NCBI GenBank assembly: GCA_003427395.1
Contig: BFEA01000748.1
Location: 308,315 to 339,077, forward strand
DNA: 30,763 bases
Reading direction: 5' to 3'
From: Chara braunii
Taxonomy: Eukaryota > Streptophyta > Charophyceae > Charales > Characeae
The notes beneath the pieces are model-generated. The model saw only the letters and a list, made by a program, of their open reading frames with translations, was not told the origin of the DNA and did not search any database. How positions within the stretch are numbered: position 1 is the first letter of the stretch; every line of letters starts with the position of its first letter. The position numbers and the translations under genes were made by a program. Positions 1 to 10,800 of the stretch are shown in pieces.

Positions 1-69
<69 letters not shown>
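1..69. repeat. (TC)n microsatellite
   Basis: An uninterrupted CT dinucleotide tract opens the window and ends at the first 'gtgcat'. It probably continues beyond the left edge. No gene can be read through it. Confidence 0.98.
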
Positions 70-73
<4 letters not shown>

Positions 74-92
74 ATCCCTTGATTGTAATTGT

Positions 93-629
93 CTAGTCCT
101 CCTTGTCCCGCCGTCGTGGGTTGCCTTCTTTGTGTTGCTGCCTAGCGGACTTGGTCCTTCTGTCGCCATGATTTGGCCTTTGGGCCACAGGTTCCGCCGG
201 TGGGTGGTCCCTCCGCCAGTAGTCTAGCCCGTGCAAGGACAAGGTCTCTGCCACTCTGACCTCACTCTCCCACCTAGAATCGCGATCCAGATGTTGTTGT
301 TCACGCTCCACCGTATCGGTGGAGGTCTCAGCCTCATGGTACAAAGTCTTTACTCGCACCTCTACCGTGATGCCGTCCCGGCCGCACCTTCGTTTCACAC
401 GGTTCTTGGCCTCCGTGACCGCTGCCTACAACTTCGGGTCACCTCGCATCTCATCTTCTCTCGCTCCCTCCACATTTATCTTCATCTTTGCCTCATCTCC
501 CCTGTCATGGTTGAGCATCGTGGTAATCCAGGGTCTCTCCCCGGACATCGGTCTCCAACGGCTTATCATGTTCATGTTGTACGGCCTATAGCCATGCGAG
601 GTCATAGTCGTGCGCTTTCCAAGATAGTC
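93..629 (-). pseudogene. Unrecognised open reading frame with one in-frame TAG
   Basis: Read on the minus strand, one frame stays open for about 178 codons from a TAA at 630-632 to a stop near 93, broken only by a TAG at 426-428. The product is very hydrophilic and rich in Arg, Glu and Asp, with segments such as EAKNRVKRR before the middle and RRTKSARQQHKEGNPRRR near the C-terminus. No ATG clearly marks a start. I do not recognise a family. A charged linker of a decayed transposon protein or an exon of an unknown gene are both possible. The main support is the length of the frame, since a stop would be expected every 20 or so codons in non-coding DNA. Confidence 0.3.
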
Positions 630-632
630 TTA

Positions 633-1880
633 GCTTAGCACTTGGTGCACACGCGCACAGACAACCCATACCAACCCTCACTACTCTTCCTACCTATTTC
701 AGATCACCGACACTAACATAGTGACGTGGTTTGTGTGCCTCTACTCGCTAGTAGCCGACAATTAGCCCCCCTCATCTTTCATAAACTTTCCCCATACCGC
801 GATCCTCGTCTTATGAACAAGGGACAGAAATTGTTTTTAAAATTCGGCATGTTGGCAGTTTCTAATTCAAAAATTAATAAAAAAAGATAAGATAGAATAA
901 AATAAAATAAAGGAAACGGGGACCTCAACAGTCATAGTGCCTGCAGAACCTTCTGCTGTCAATCGCTGGTCACCTTGTCCTTGGCGTGAAGCGACCGCAG
1001 GTTCGACACGGTGGTCCCATAACGGGATACCGACGCACACCGTCCTCGTAAGGCTCCCTTCAAAACATGCCGTCGGGCTACTACTGATGGGTACCTGTGT
1101 CTGATTGCAATGATGAAGCTCATGACCTCCCGCAGGCGGTGATGAATCTCTCACCGAAGCAGTTGCGGGTGCTCCCATTTTGAGAGCCTTACGATGTAGT
1201 GTTTGACAGTCGCGCCTTCTATAAATGGGATTTGAAGCGCCGACCAATCCAGGCCGCCCAGATGCAGTTGTGATTCAAAAAAACGAATCGTTCTTCCCTC
1301 CACGGAACGAAAGACGGACAAAATTCAGAAGACAACTAATAATAATAATAATAGAAGAAAGAAAGGAAGTGAACATAGCGCCAGTACCGTCCGGGACCGA
1401 TAGATCGTTCAACACTAAAGCGACGACCCCGCATCAGAACGCATGTCTGACGCACGACTTCCCTTTGTATTTTGTTTTCTTTATCTTCCTTTCCTTACAT
1501 CCCATAACACAACTAGAGGAAACTTGAGGCGCAGTTGAAAAAACCGTGTCAGTCCCTCTACCTTTGCGTCCCAAGGCGAGCTTGGCGGCTACCGCGGCCA
1601 CAAGCCAGTTGTGCTCTACTGTACAGCAGGGCGCAGAGCCTGCGTTGACCAATGGAAAGTCGTGTGGCGCACCCATCCTTTTGTCCATGAGTGTGTCGGC
1701 TGGACCATCACTGCAGTAAGACTAGGATGTTGCGGAGTTTCCTAGGCGGGTATTCGGTACACAACGAAGGTATTTGAGCAGACACCTGATATGTAGCGGA
1801 GGTAAGTGAGTGGACGCTTGGTACACAGCTGGGGGCCAGGACACCGCGCTCTCCGACAACGGCCTTGCACGCACCGTATT
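633..1880. other. No recognisable gene
   Basis: This stretch holds only short overlapping frames on both strands, an AT-rich patch with ATAAAATAAA runs near 880-915 and a short AAT-type repeat near 1338-1353. I see no conserved motif, RNA gene or element boundary here. Confidence 0.6.

Positions 1881-1881
<1 letters not shown>

Positions 1882-1962
<81 letters not shown>
1882..1962. repeat. (TC)n microsatellite
   Basis: A pure CT dinucleotide tract of about 80 bases. Apparent reading frames across it are Ser-Leu or Arg-Glu runs and are artefacts. Confidence 0.98.
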
Positions 1963-1964
<2 letters not shown>

Positions 1965-2111
1965 AAGGAAACAATCTTCCCGCTTTGGCGGAAAAATTCA
2001 TTCCCATTTCGCACTTTCCAAGAGCACACGCAGCGAGAAATTGCAAAACGGGAATGACAAGAAGATTTTTTTCCTGTTTAGAGAGAGGAACGAGCGTGAT
2101 ATGTGACATTA

Positions 2112-2114
<3 letters not shown>

Positions 2115-2158
<44 letters not shown>
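2115..2158. repeat. (TG)n microsatellite
   Basis: A pure GT dinucleotide tract of about 44 bases, 150 bases from the preceding TC tract. Confidence 0.97.
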
Positions 2159-2159
<1 letters not shown>

Positions 2160-2367
2160 CATACCACACGTTCTATACTAAGGGCAAGTTTCACTCTTCC
2201 ATAGCTCGTTGTCTCCGACCTTCTTCTTCTCCTCCATCACAGGGTGAAACACTCTCCTCCCATCCTCCTTAAGGGCTGGAGGGGCCTAGGTTGAATGCAT
2301 ATCGTCACATGTCCCCATCAAATCCAGCCAAGAAAGGTGACCAAATTCATTAAAAAATGGGTCTTGA

Positions 2368-2370
<3 letters not shown>

Positions 2371-2441
<71 letters not shown>

Positions 2442-2455
2442 TCACACACACACAC

Positions 2456-2516
<61 letters not shown>
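2371..2516. repeat. Compound (TC)n(CA)n microsatellite
   Basis: A TC tract (about 2372-2427) passes directly into a CA tract (about 2427-2516) interrupted by single CTC and CGC variants. The whole compound tract is about 146 bases, a common outcome of slippage at a TC/CA junction. Confidence 0.98.
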
Positions 2517-2518
<2 letters not shown>

Positions 2519-2519
2519 A

Positions 2520-3900
2520 TCACTTTTATGTTTGTTGGTTTTTCTTCTGTTGTTTGTCCTTCCCCTGACTTTTTCTATTAAGTATGTTTTGTGTGCCCAA
2601 CTGAGCACCCTTAAGTAGTGCCAAACAGTCGGTGGTTCCTAGTGTGGAGTGCCTACTGCACTCGTATGGCGGACGCTCGATTTGGGATGTTTGTGTTGCC
2701 TGTAGGTGATGACGGATGGTCGTCGGGGTGACTCCCTGGCTCATTGGGTGGTGGGAACCAACAGTCTGCGGTGTTCACCCGTGATGTGGGTAGTTCATGT
2801 GTGGCTTGGCTCTGTGTTGGATGTGTGGGCTGCCTTGTGCTGTCTGCGTTCCACCGTTGTCTTGCTGCCCATCCCTNTTGCTTTGCGCGTTGTCCAATCT
2901 GTGTTGTTGTGTTCGCTTTGTGGCTTGGATGTATTGCTGGCGATGCCTTGTGCGTCGTTACGCTGCCTCCGGGCTGCCTATTTGGGTGCCTTGACGTTTG
3001 GGTTTCCTTTAGTTTGCGACGTGTTGGATGGTTGTCGTTTGGGTGTTGCCTTGTGCTTCGACACTCGGGGGCCATGCTGCATGTCCACTTGCAGTCATTT
3101 TTGGTGTTGGGCAGTTGAGTTGCGCAGCGTGTGTTGCCTGGTGCTTCACAACGGCGTAACTTGCTGCTGTGGTATTCCGCTTTTGTGTCCTTTCGTTTGT
3201 GGCGTGGCGGATGGTTGTCGTTTGGGTGTGGGTTTGTGCCCCCCCCAACGGGTGTCATTCTTCATCTCCATTGATGTTGTCTTTCGCTTGCAGCCGTCTT
3301 TGGTGTTGCGCAGTATACTGGCGTTCAGTGTGTTGCCTAGTGTTTCACAACGGCGTCATCCGCTGCTGCCGTGTTCCGTTTGTGGGCAACCTGCCTTCAA
3401 CAGGGGTCAAAGGTTTCATGACCTAACGCATCCAAGACTTGGGATGCCGCAGATTGTCGAGGGTTCAGCCTCCTGATGCGTCGGTGCAACTCCGACGAAA
3501 CAATCTATCATCAGTTTTTATTTTTTTCAGTCTTTGCGTTGTTTATACGTGTATTTTTTTCGGGTGTTGTATTTGCGTTGTCGTCGTTTGTCTTGCTGTT
3601 GTTTCCCTCGCTGCCTTACATTGTTTGCTTGCCCATCTGTCTACCCCATGTCTTTCACCCAGTGTGCTTTGTTGTTTTGTGCTGTTTGCCTGCCCGCCCG
3701 CCTCCCCCTTGCCCTCCAACCTTTCGCTGCTGCACGTTGTTCTGTGCCTTGTCGATTGTCTTATGTCGTTTTTTTTTGGCTCGCTGCCTTGTGCTGAGAC
3801 TAGTGGTGATAATCTTTTGCTTTCCTTTTGTGGTCTTGTGGTGCACATCTGTTGCTTTTGTGTTTGGAGTGTATGAGCCTTCTCCATACGATGTAGATCA
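2520..3900. other. A-depleted, G/T-rich block without a recognised gene
   Basis: The + strand is strongly poor in A and rich in T and G for over 1 kb, then becomes pyrimidine-rich near 3590-3740. This skew opens long frames on both strands (about 200 codons minus, 250 plus) whose products are low-complexity: Thr/His/Asn/Pro-rich on minus and Cys/Leu/Val-rich on plus. I therefore do not call them genes. One N is present at 2877. Confidence 0.6.
3000..3390. repeat. Diverged tandem duplication, about 183-199 bp period
   Basis: The 21-base string at 3026-3046 recurs at 3209-3229 (offset 183). The segment at 3101-3157, including TTGGTGTTG and the later TTCACAACGGCGT, recurs in the same order at 3300-3356 (offset 199). 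The two copies differ by scattered substitutions and about 16 bases of indel. Confidence 0.7.
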
Positions 3901-6586
3901 CTCAACCTTCTGATGGTATGGCTTCTAGTTGCACTTTCAAGCGCAGCTCGCCTCAATTAGCATCATGGTAGCGTCCTGTTCTCAGAAAACACACACCACA
4001 GACAGGCGTGTTGTGATGCGCTAACCTCACACCCCACACGGTGTCTCGTATCTGCGGACGCCGATTAGAGTAATTGGGGGTGTGGATGATGTTTTTTGGC
4101 TGGAGACTGGTGGGGTTGAATTGCCCAGACGGAACGCGAGATTCTTGTGTTGCACCGAGGCCTGTCTTAAGTGGGGCCTTCGTCGAGATCAAAAGAGAGA
4201 TACCGATGAATGAGAGAGATTATTCTGAAATGTCGTGCTCTATTCCGATTCAAAAACTTCCGCTCGGTTGACCATTAAAAAAAACAAGAGGAGGGGAAAA
4301 AGGACAGGGAAGAGCGGAATTCACCGCTCCTTTCGCGTTTAGTTCACGCTTACTCTAAGGCGGAGGCCTAGGGGCATGGAGCTTTCAGGCCCCACAATCA
4401 GATTGAGTGACTCCATGCGGGCGTCCGGATGCTGCATTGCTTGATTTGGGTTGGCAGTCATTGGCCTAGGGGAACCCACGTCCAAACGTTAGTCGGAGGG
4501 GGGCCCGCGTTGCGAGAGAGCTTTTGGGATCGGGTCGCACCTTTGTATCCCAACACCAGTCTTGGTCAGGAATGCGAGTCTCCCTGTCGACTTCAACGAT
4601 AGTTAAACTGGGCCGCCACGTGGCGTGGGCCTCAGACCAAGGTAACACCGTCACTTCGATGTAACGCAGGATCAGGGGAGGGGGAAGCGATCAATGAGAA
4701 CAAACTCGCTTCCCCCTACATGGCAGGGCCTGGTTGGATTCTTTGCAGGGTGTTCCGTACATCCTCATCGCAGTACACGTTGTCGTTGTCTACGATATCG
4801 AAGGACGGTAGCACGCTCCAACGGGTCGACGAGAGGGTCGAGCATAGGAAGTTTCTTGCGCCCGCGTTCGCCGAGCTAAACACTAACTCCATACAAAACC
4901 CAATGAATCCCACCTCACTCTCCTTATTTCGGTCAAAGTGCAGGCTCAGAGATACAACGTCGGGATCACCAATTAGTAGTTGTTAGAACAAAGGTGACTA
5001 GGCCCGACGCGCAGAGATATCAGTCGTGTCGTGGAGGCGCGCGCGACGAATATCCCTGGTGGTCGAAGGCAACTCAGGGTAAAAACAATCCCAATTAACT
5101 CGGATTACCTGCTCGTGGAAGGGGAGAGGAGGGAAAGATTTAGCGATGATCCCCCCTCATACGCGTGGCACTTAGATCGACAAGGCTCGGGGAACAGAGA
5201 AAATTCCAACACAGTCATGCATTCATGTAGACGGTCGACACCCAATGCTCCCCAGAGTTGCGCCTGTAAGTGCCCACACACCTACACATTTATCTATGAT
5301 CCTGGACAGCAAGACATTCAACATCCATGGACTCTCACACCAATCATTGTGCATGCAACTGAGTACCCATACACGGGTACACTGTGCACACCACACTCGA
5401 CTAAGCACCAATGGAGATAGAATCGAGTCTGTCGCTATTCAAAATTTACACTAGGCTGGCCTCCCTCAGGCACGGCCCCCAATCAATCTAAACATCAACC
5501 AACGATAGCCACAAGGCCTTGCCGTTGGCGGCGTTCGATTTCCACCACCGCTCCGTCACTCCAACTATCTTGCCAAAGTCTACCACTACTTCCACCCCAC
5601 GTCATCACTCCGCCCGCTACTTTGCACGTCAAGCCGGTTCGACGTCGTGGACTTCGCCCATAGCTTGCACAACATTGCAACTGAGAGCAAAAAGAGGAGG
5701 AGAGGAAGGGACTGTGAGAATTTTCAGTGTGCAAAGCGGCGGAGTGCAAGCGCAAGGTGCGGGTAACAAGGGGTGTAGATGAGAAGGACAAAAGAAAGGC
5801 AGGGATTCTAGGAGGATTAAAAAACGTGAGTCGAAACTTTTGTGTAATTGGGGTGGTCTTTTTGATCCTTTCAAATGATGTGCGCCCCCTTCTTTCACCA
5901 CATTGATCCAACCATCCCAAGTAGACAACCAATCACTCATGTTGATAGGTAAGGAGGGGATCATGTGTAACATTGAGGGAAGACGAAGAGACACACACAA
6001 AGGAGCGCGCAACAAGAAGTGAAGATGGCGCGTAAATGCAGAGCAGAAAGCGGGTTTGCTCGACGCGCAAGAAATTTGAAAAACAGTTGCGTGCACCTTG
6101 GTACGAAAGAAAAATAAAATTCTGACCGCACTAATTCCTAATCGTTTCTTGGATCTCCCGGTGAGGTTACTAACCGTCCACACGGAAAAACCAACAAGGA
6201 CAATTGTGAAAGATGCAAGTTTATTTTAAGTTTGTTTACTATTGAAGAATAAACTCTGCTTTTCTTGATATACTAGAATCCGTACTTAGACGATTACTTT
6301 GGATTTCCCCCCCGAAGGGTACAGGAAGTCGCTGAGTGCAAATCCCACCTTATCACAATGTCTTTTGCTCTTCCCCCCCAAACACCAGCACACACGCACG
6401 TTCACTTTCTTTTAGTGAATAAAGATAAATAATCATTATTTGATTGATTAGTTATTGATAACAAGAACTAAGGGCCTCGCATGACACTCCTTCTAGCGTC
6501 CTCACGGCGGAAGGAAATTCCCTTCAGGGTTTCAAAGGAAATTTATACCCTCATTCGTTTTGGCCCCTCGCGGCCTACTTCATAAT
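3901..6586. other. No recognisable gene
   Basis: I see only short frames of ordinary composition on both strands in this 2.7 kb flank of the retrotransposon. There is no conserved motif, tRNA-like fold or clear repeat boundary. The last 200 bases before the LTR are AT-rich. Confidence 0.6.
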
Positions 6587-6591
6587 ATTAT
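6587..6591. repeat. Target site duplication, left copy (gypsy element)
   Basis: ATTAT lies directly before the TG that opens the 5' LTR. TTAT follows the CA that closes the 3' LTR at 22096-22099, and ATTAT is matched if the last LTR base is counted. A 4-5 bp duplication is normal for Ty3/gypsy integration. Confidence 0.75.
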
Positions 6592-7747
6592 TGAAAGACC
6601 TTCCACGATTCAGACCCCAAATTTGGATCTCAGGCTCGGATGCCCACGTCAAGAAAAGGCAGAGTTCATCAAACTCAAAAAAGTCACAATCGGGTACATC
6701 AGCAGTCTGGTCCAACAGACACCCAACAAGCAGTCACGTCTCAAGCATAAGAGTCACGTCTCATAATCAAATTCACCCAGAAGAGTCACGTTCTACGAGC
6801 GGAAAGGAAGATTCACCAAGCAAGAGTCATGTCTCAAGACAGGAGTCACGTTTCCTAATGAAAAGTCATATTGAAGAGACACATCCCACGAGTTAAAGGC
6901 GCTAATACAGACAAAAGTCGTGACCCACAGGCAAGAGACACTGTCCACAGTCAAAAGTCATGTTCACAAGTGAAAAGTCATGACCCAAGGGCCCAAGCAG
7001 CAGCAGTCCAATGAAAATTCAGGAAGGTTCCAGGCCATGACATTCAGTAGCAGATAGGCCGTGGGGATGTGGTACCGGAACCAGGCGGGACCCAAAAAAC
7101 AAAGGCTGGCGCGAGTTGAAGTGCAAACCAAGACTACAAAAGGACTGGCCAGCCTCACATTCGGACAAATTGCTCATTCAGAAAGAGTGTGAAAGTGCTG
7201 GTGCACTTGTGCGCTAATGTGAGGGGCAAAGCGCTGAGGCTAGAGTGCTGCGCTAAGTGAGGGTGAGAGGAGAAGTCGGCGCTGGCAGGAAGAAGGCAGC
7301 CATAGTTGCGCACGTGCAAAAGTTTTAGTGCTAATAGTTAGTAGTGGACTCAAGAGGGGTTAGTAGAGTTGACAGTGGGTGTATTCAGAGTAAATCTTTG
7401 AGTAGTAGTTAGTATGAGTGTGTATGCATGTAAGGAGAGAAGATACATCGAGGTTATAAGGTAGGGAGAAGACCACCAAGGACGGGTGATACAATAGAGA
7501 GAGAAGAGCAGGGAGAAAGAAGATACTTACCTGAGAGTTTGTGCTAGATACAGGTTACCTTTGACATGTGCTGACGAGTGCGGGTGACTTGGAACTCGTA
7601 TTGCTCTTGTATAACTTGTTGGAATTCTTAAGTTGCGCTATCTGGTCTTAATCTCTCTGGTCTTCAGTGTGAACTTTGTGTGACCTCATGCATGCAAGAG
7701 GTGTGAATGTGTGCACTCATTGGTGTTGAACTGGGAGGTTCGTTGCA
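6592..7747 (+). repeat. 5' LTR of the gypsy element
   Basis: It begins TGAAAGACCTTCCACG and ends GGTTCGTTGCA, giving the usual TG...CA termini. The start matches 14497 onward, the middle matches 21203-21397, and the last 520 bases match 21583-22095. The 5' half (presumably U3) holds a cluster of GTCACGT/GTCATGT motifs. A TATAAGG at about 7456 is a possible TATA element but is not otherwise supported. Length is about 1156 bp. Confidence 0.92.
6733..6983 (+). promoter_or_regulatory. Cluster of GTCAYGT motifs in the LTR
   Basis: GTCACGT occurs at 6733, 6753, 6785 and 6845, GTCATGT at 6826 and 6957, and variants GTCATAT, GTCGTGA and GTCATGA at 6865, 6917 and 6977. Most are preceded by AGA, GGA or AAA. 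The CACGT core resembles ACGT-type bZIP sites of plants, and the location fits a U3 enhancer. A regulatory role is inference; a simple internal repeat array is the alternative. Confidence 0.45.
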
Positions 7748-7750
7748 ATC

Positions 7751-7762
7751 TGGTATCGGAGT
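7751..7762 (+). promoter_or_regulatory. Primer binding site, initiator-tRNA-Met type
   Basis: TGGTATCGGAG lies three bases after the LTR end. It matches the usual plant initiator methionine tRNA 3' complement (TGGTATCAGAG) at 10 of 11 positions. Minus-strand DNA synthesis of the retrotransposon would begin here. Confidence 0.82.
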
Positions 7763-7916
7763 AGTTGCTCGCTGCACCCACTGATCATCGCTGACAACGA
7801 TTAAGGTCGGCGAGAAGGGGGATGGGAGAGTGAGTTGAGTGGGGAGAAGACTGAGGAAGGGGGGGAAGAAGAAGGCCGAAGAAGACGTGGCTTAAATACG
7901 TACTTGTCGCTTCTGC

Positions 7917-7956
7917 GTTGGAGCGTTGGAGCATTGGAGCGTTGGAGCGTTGGAGC
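7917..7956 (+). repeat. Five 8-bp tandem repeats (GTTGGAGC)
   Basis: Five consecutive GTTGGAGC units, one of them ATTGGAGC, lie in the leader between the primer site and gag. Apparent Trp-Ser-Val-Gly repeats in the overlapping frame are a by-product. Confidence 0.9.
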
Positions 7957-8268
7957 GGTCGTGGAACTTCATCAGCGGAACTTTCATCTGAGTGAAGTGC
8001 ATCCCTCCATTAAAACTTGTATTGCTTGCTGACTTGTCTTGGTGTTTGGTACCTTCCCAATCTTAGAGTCGTTGCTGTTGGGCTGAATCAAATCTCGTGT
8101 TGTAGTTGAGTTGACAAACCAGTCCAATCGTAAAAAAAAAAGGTATATATATGCATATGAATAGTTCTAAGAAGGTACACGACAGTCAGTAACAGATAAA
8201 CCGACTCATAAGTTAGTAGTTAGTAGCAGGGGTAGGTCTACGTGGTGAGTAGGTAAAGGTGAGTACCT

Positions 8269-10188
8269 GTGCCTTTGATCACCATGGATGACTATCCTAT
8301 GTTCGCACTTTTGTCTCTGTCAGTGTTTTGGGGACCTCTCCTTCGTTTCATCTTTCCTCTTGCATTTCAAAGAACCCTCTTCTCCCATGTTGTTCTGAGG
8401 TGTGGGAAGTCGACACAGACCCAAGCAGCTGAAGAACAGGCTGAGGTACGTCGCTGCTTAGCAGAAAGGAAGAAAGAAAAAAAGGAAAAGATAAAGAAAA
8501 AGGAGAAGGAAGTGAAAAAGAAGTTCCAAGAAGAAAAAAAGAAGTTGGAGAAGGAGATGAAGGAGAAGAAGAGGAAGTTGATGAAATAATTAAAAAATAA
8601 AAAGAAGAAGAAGAAGAAGGAGAAGAAGAAGAGGTGGGAGAAAGACTGGAAAGGAGGAGAGGTCAACCACAGGCGAACCAGGCTAAGAGCAGTCATATGG
8701 GTGGCATACGGGTGCGCCAGTTGGAGGCAATGGACTGACTAGGCCACTTTGCATTATGGGAGGAGCTGCCAGAGGAAAAAGAGGAAGAGAAAAAAACTTT
8801 CCTTAAGCTGTTGTTTGAAGTGCAGGATGAGGCAGAGAAACAGTTGTTGGTGGAAGTGAAGTGAGCAAACATGCTTCTATAAAAAAGAAAAGAGCTTGAT
8901 GAGAAGAAGAAAATGAAAGAGGAGGGAGAGAAATTGCGGCAGATGTTGCAAGAACAGACAGGGAAACAAGTTGAAATAGAAGAAAGACTTACCCTCGTCA
9001 CTGATACCCTCCTCCATACCAGCGATCAACTCGTCGTACTTCATCAGACCGTAACCAAAGTAGAGGCGCAATAGGGTGAATTTACTGATACCAGGAATAT
9101 TTTCCTAAATACTGCCTCGCCACATATTGACTTGCGAGTCCGCAATTATGTGGAATAGTTAGATGAAGCACTTTGCCAGAGGCTTAAAGATCCCGCCGTA
9201 TTGAAACAATTGAGGATTGAAGGCAGAGCTGGAGACGGAGGTGATGGCGGTGATGATAGGGACAGAAAAGGAAAGGGGGTTGCTATCTCTCTGATGAAAG
9301 AGGCTGGTTGCGCAACCATGGTTGAGTATTCTCAACAGATACGGATCAAGGACTTCTTCAAAGCCCTTAGAGAAAGGTTTAAGGATAAGAACCTGACCTG
9401 TAGGACTGAGTCTTTGATCCTTAATATTAGTGACCGTAAATGGAAGAGTGTGTCAGCCCTCAAGGCCACAATGAATGAACTGCTGCAATGTACGGATCAC
9501 AGACTGACACCAACGCAGATCCTGAATAACTTCACTAGAGCGCTCCCTGATTCCTTGAAGACACAACTTTATCCCCGCACCAAAGAAGAGGGAATGGCAT
9601 ATGAGAAGTTGATCGTTGTAGATCATGCTGACTTTTTGCAAGGGAAAGACCTGCAGGCCGGAAAGAAGTGGAAAAACCGAACAATCTCAGGAAATATAGC
9701 AGGCAAAGACAACTTACTGGTCACCTTCGAAGAAGGAGGGGTATAGTCACTCACCTACGACTAGATATACTATAAGTTAGAGGAAGAAAGCAGTAGTTAC
9801 TTAGCCCAGGGAGGAGACTATGTGGTTGTTGCAGCCCGCGGGGAAGAGCGACAAAGAGGAAGAGGTCGTGGTAGAGGAAGAGAAGGTCTCGATCAAGGTG
9901 GAGGAAGAGGACCCACCGCCCGTAGGGATAGTGGCGAAGGAAGCTACTATGTGGGAGGTAGCGCAAGGTGGAAGAGGTTCCTACTCCATAGGGGGAAGAG
10001 GTAAGGGTAGACAACCATACCCAGAACACCCAGGTATAGCTGAAGGCAAACCTTGGTTTGAAATGGGTATAGACGAAAAAGTATGGGAAGAGCGTCGTAA
10101 GGCCGGTCAATGTTTCAAATGTGGTGACCCCGACCACATTGTTCCCTTCAGTCCTAAATATAGGTACCCAAAAGGAAACGACCAGTAG
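8269..10188 (+). pseudogene. gag: gag remnant of the gypsy element
   Basis: Several frames in series give one Gag-like protein. A Lys/Glu-rich coiled-coil segment lies at about 8420-8589. The capsid-like part is an open frame at 9201-9746 containing LRERFKDKNL, DRKWKSVSALKA and TPTQILNNFTRALPDSLK. An RG-rich linker follows near 9830-9930, then a zinc knuckle. The knuckle at 10111-10152 reads CFKCGDPDHIVPFS, so the fourth ligand of the CX2CX4HX4C pattern is Ser (10150-10152) instead of Cys. Frames change at about 8590-9200 and again near 9990-10010, between the RG-rich linker (third frame) and the knuckle (first frame). The protein would coat retrotransposon RNA; this copy cannot make it intact. 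The exact start is uncertain. Confidence 0.8.
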
Positions 10189-10420
10189 AGGTTGCAGTTG
10201 CCTCTACAGGGACTTCGGATGCAAGCTGATTGTTAACCTCCCATCCAGAGGTCTCATTGGTAGAGACTGAGACGGTAGTTGACCCCCACCTAGTTAACTG
10301 CCCAGAAGTTGCTTGTGTTAGGACTTCTCTAGGTGGTTCCCTCACACGCACAGGTGATGAATTGATCACTCGTCGCCACGCTTAGGACGGAATGAAGAAA
10401 AAGAAAGGCAGCAGATGTAG

Positions 10421-10800
10421 AAGTCACAGGAGTCATAGTTGGCGCACTAGTGGACAGTGGGTCAACACGCAACAATATTAGTAAGAAAGGTTTGCAAAAA
10501 CTGCGGTTAGGGCTTAAAGTTCAGAAATTAGAACAACCCAGCGTAAGTAGTGGACAGTGGATCAACACTCAGCTATATTAGTAAGAAAGGTTTGCAAAAA
10601 CTGCGGTTAGGGCTTAAAGTTCAAAAATTAGAACAACCCATCGTTAGTTAACTTGCAGATAATAGAGAAATATTAGCTGATAGATATGTTGAAGGGGTTA
10701 GAGCGTACTTCCGGTTGGAGGCAGGGGGAAAGGTGGAACGTGTTCTGCACTCCCTGGCACTCTTAGTGGAGGACAGTCTCCCTTTTGACATAATTCTAGG
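10421..10800 (+). pseudogene. pol: Aspartic protease region of pol, with a 100-bp tandem duplication
   Basis: The active-site motif is read as GALVDSGSTRNNIS, with Asp-Ser-Gly at 10453-10461. It is the retropepsin signature that cuts the Gag-Pol precursor. A second copy, VDSGSTLSYIS, follows because a 100-base segment is duplicated. Downstream LADNREI, RYVEGVRAYFRL and SLPFDIILGTYW fit the C-terminal flap and the ILG motif of gypsy proteases. The 100-base period is not a multiple of three, so the duplication itself breaks the frame. Confidence 0.82.
10449..10648 (+). repeat. 100-bp tandem duplication inside the protease
   Basis: AGTGGACAGTGG starts both copies, at 10449 and at 10549. The copies match almost base for base through 'gaacaaccca' and differ at about ten positions. 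The duplication repeats the catalytic Asp-Ser-Gly codons. Confidence 0.95.

Noticed and set aside
1742-2608. Long Ser-Leu, Arg-Glu, Cys-Val and Thr-His frames across dinucleotide tracts
   Set aside because: They are translations of microsatellites in all frames, with no independent coding signal.
2653-3476. 201-codon minus and 256-codon plus frames
   Set aside because: They arise from the depletion of A on the + strand, give low-complexity products and overlap each other.
8269-8340. Hydrophobic N-terminus of the 8269-8589 frame as a membrane segment of a host gene
   Set aside because: The frame lies between the primer binding site and gag, and its Lys/Glu-rich part fits a retrotransposon leader or Gag N-terminus.
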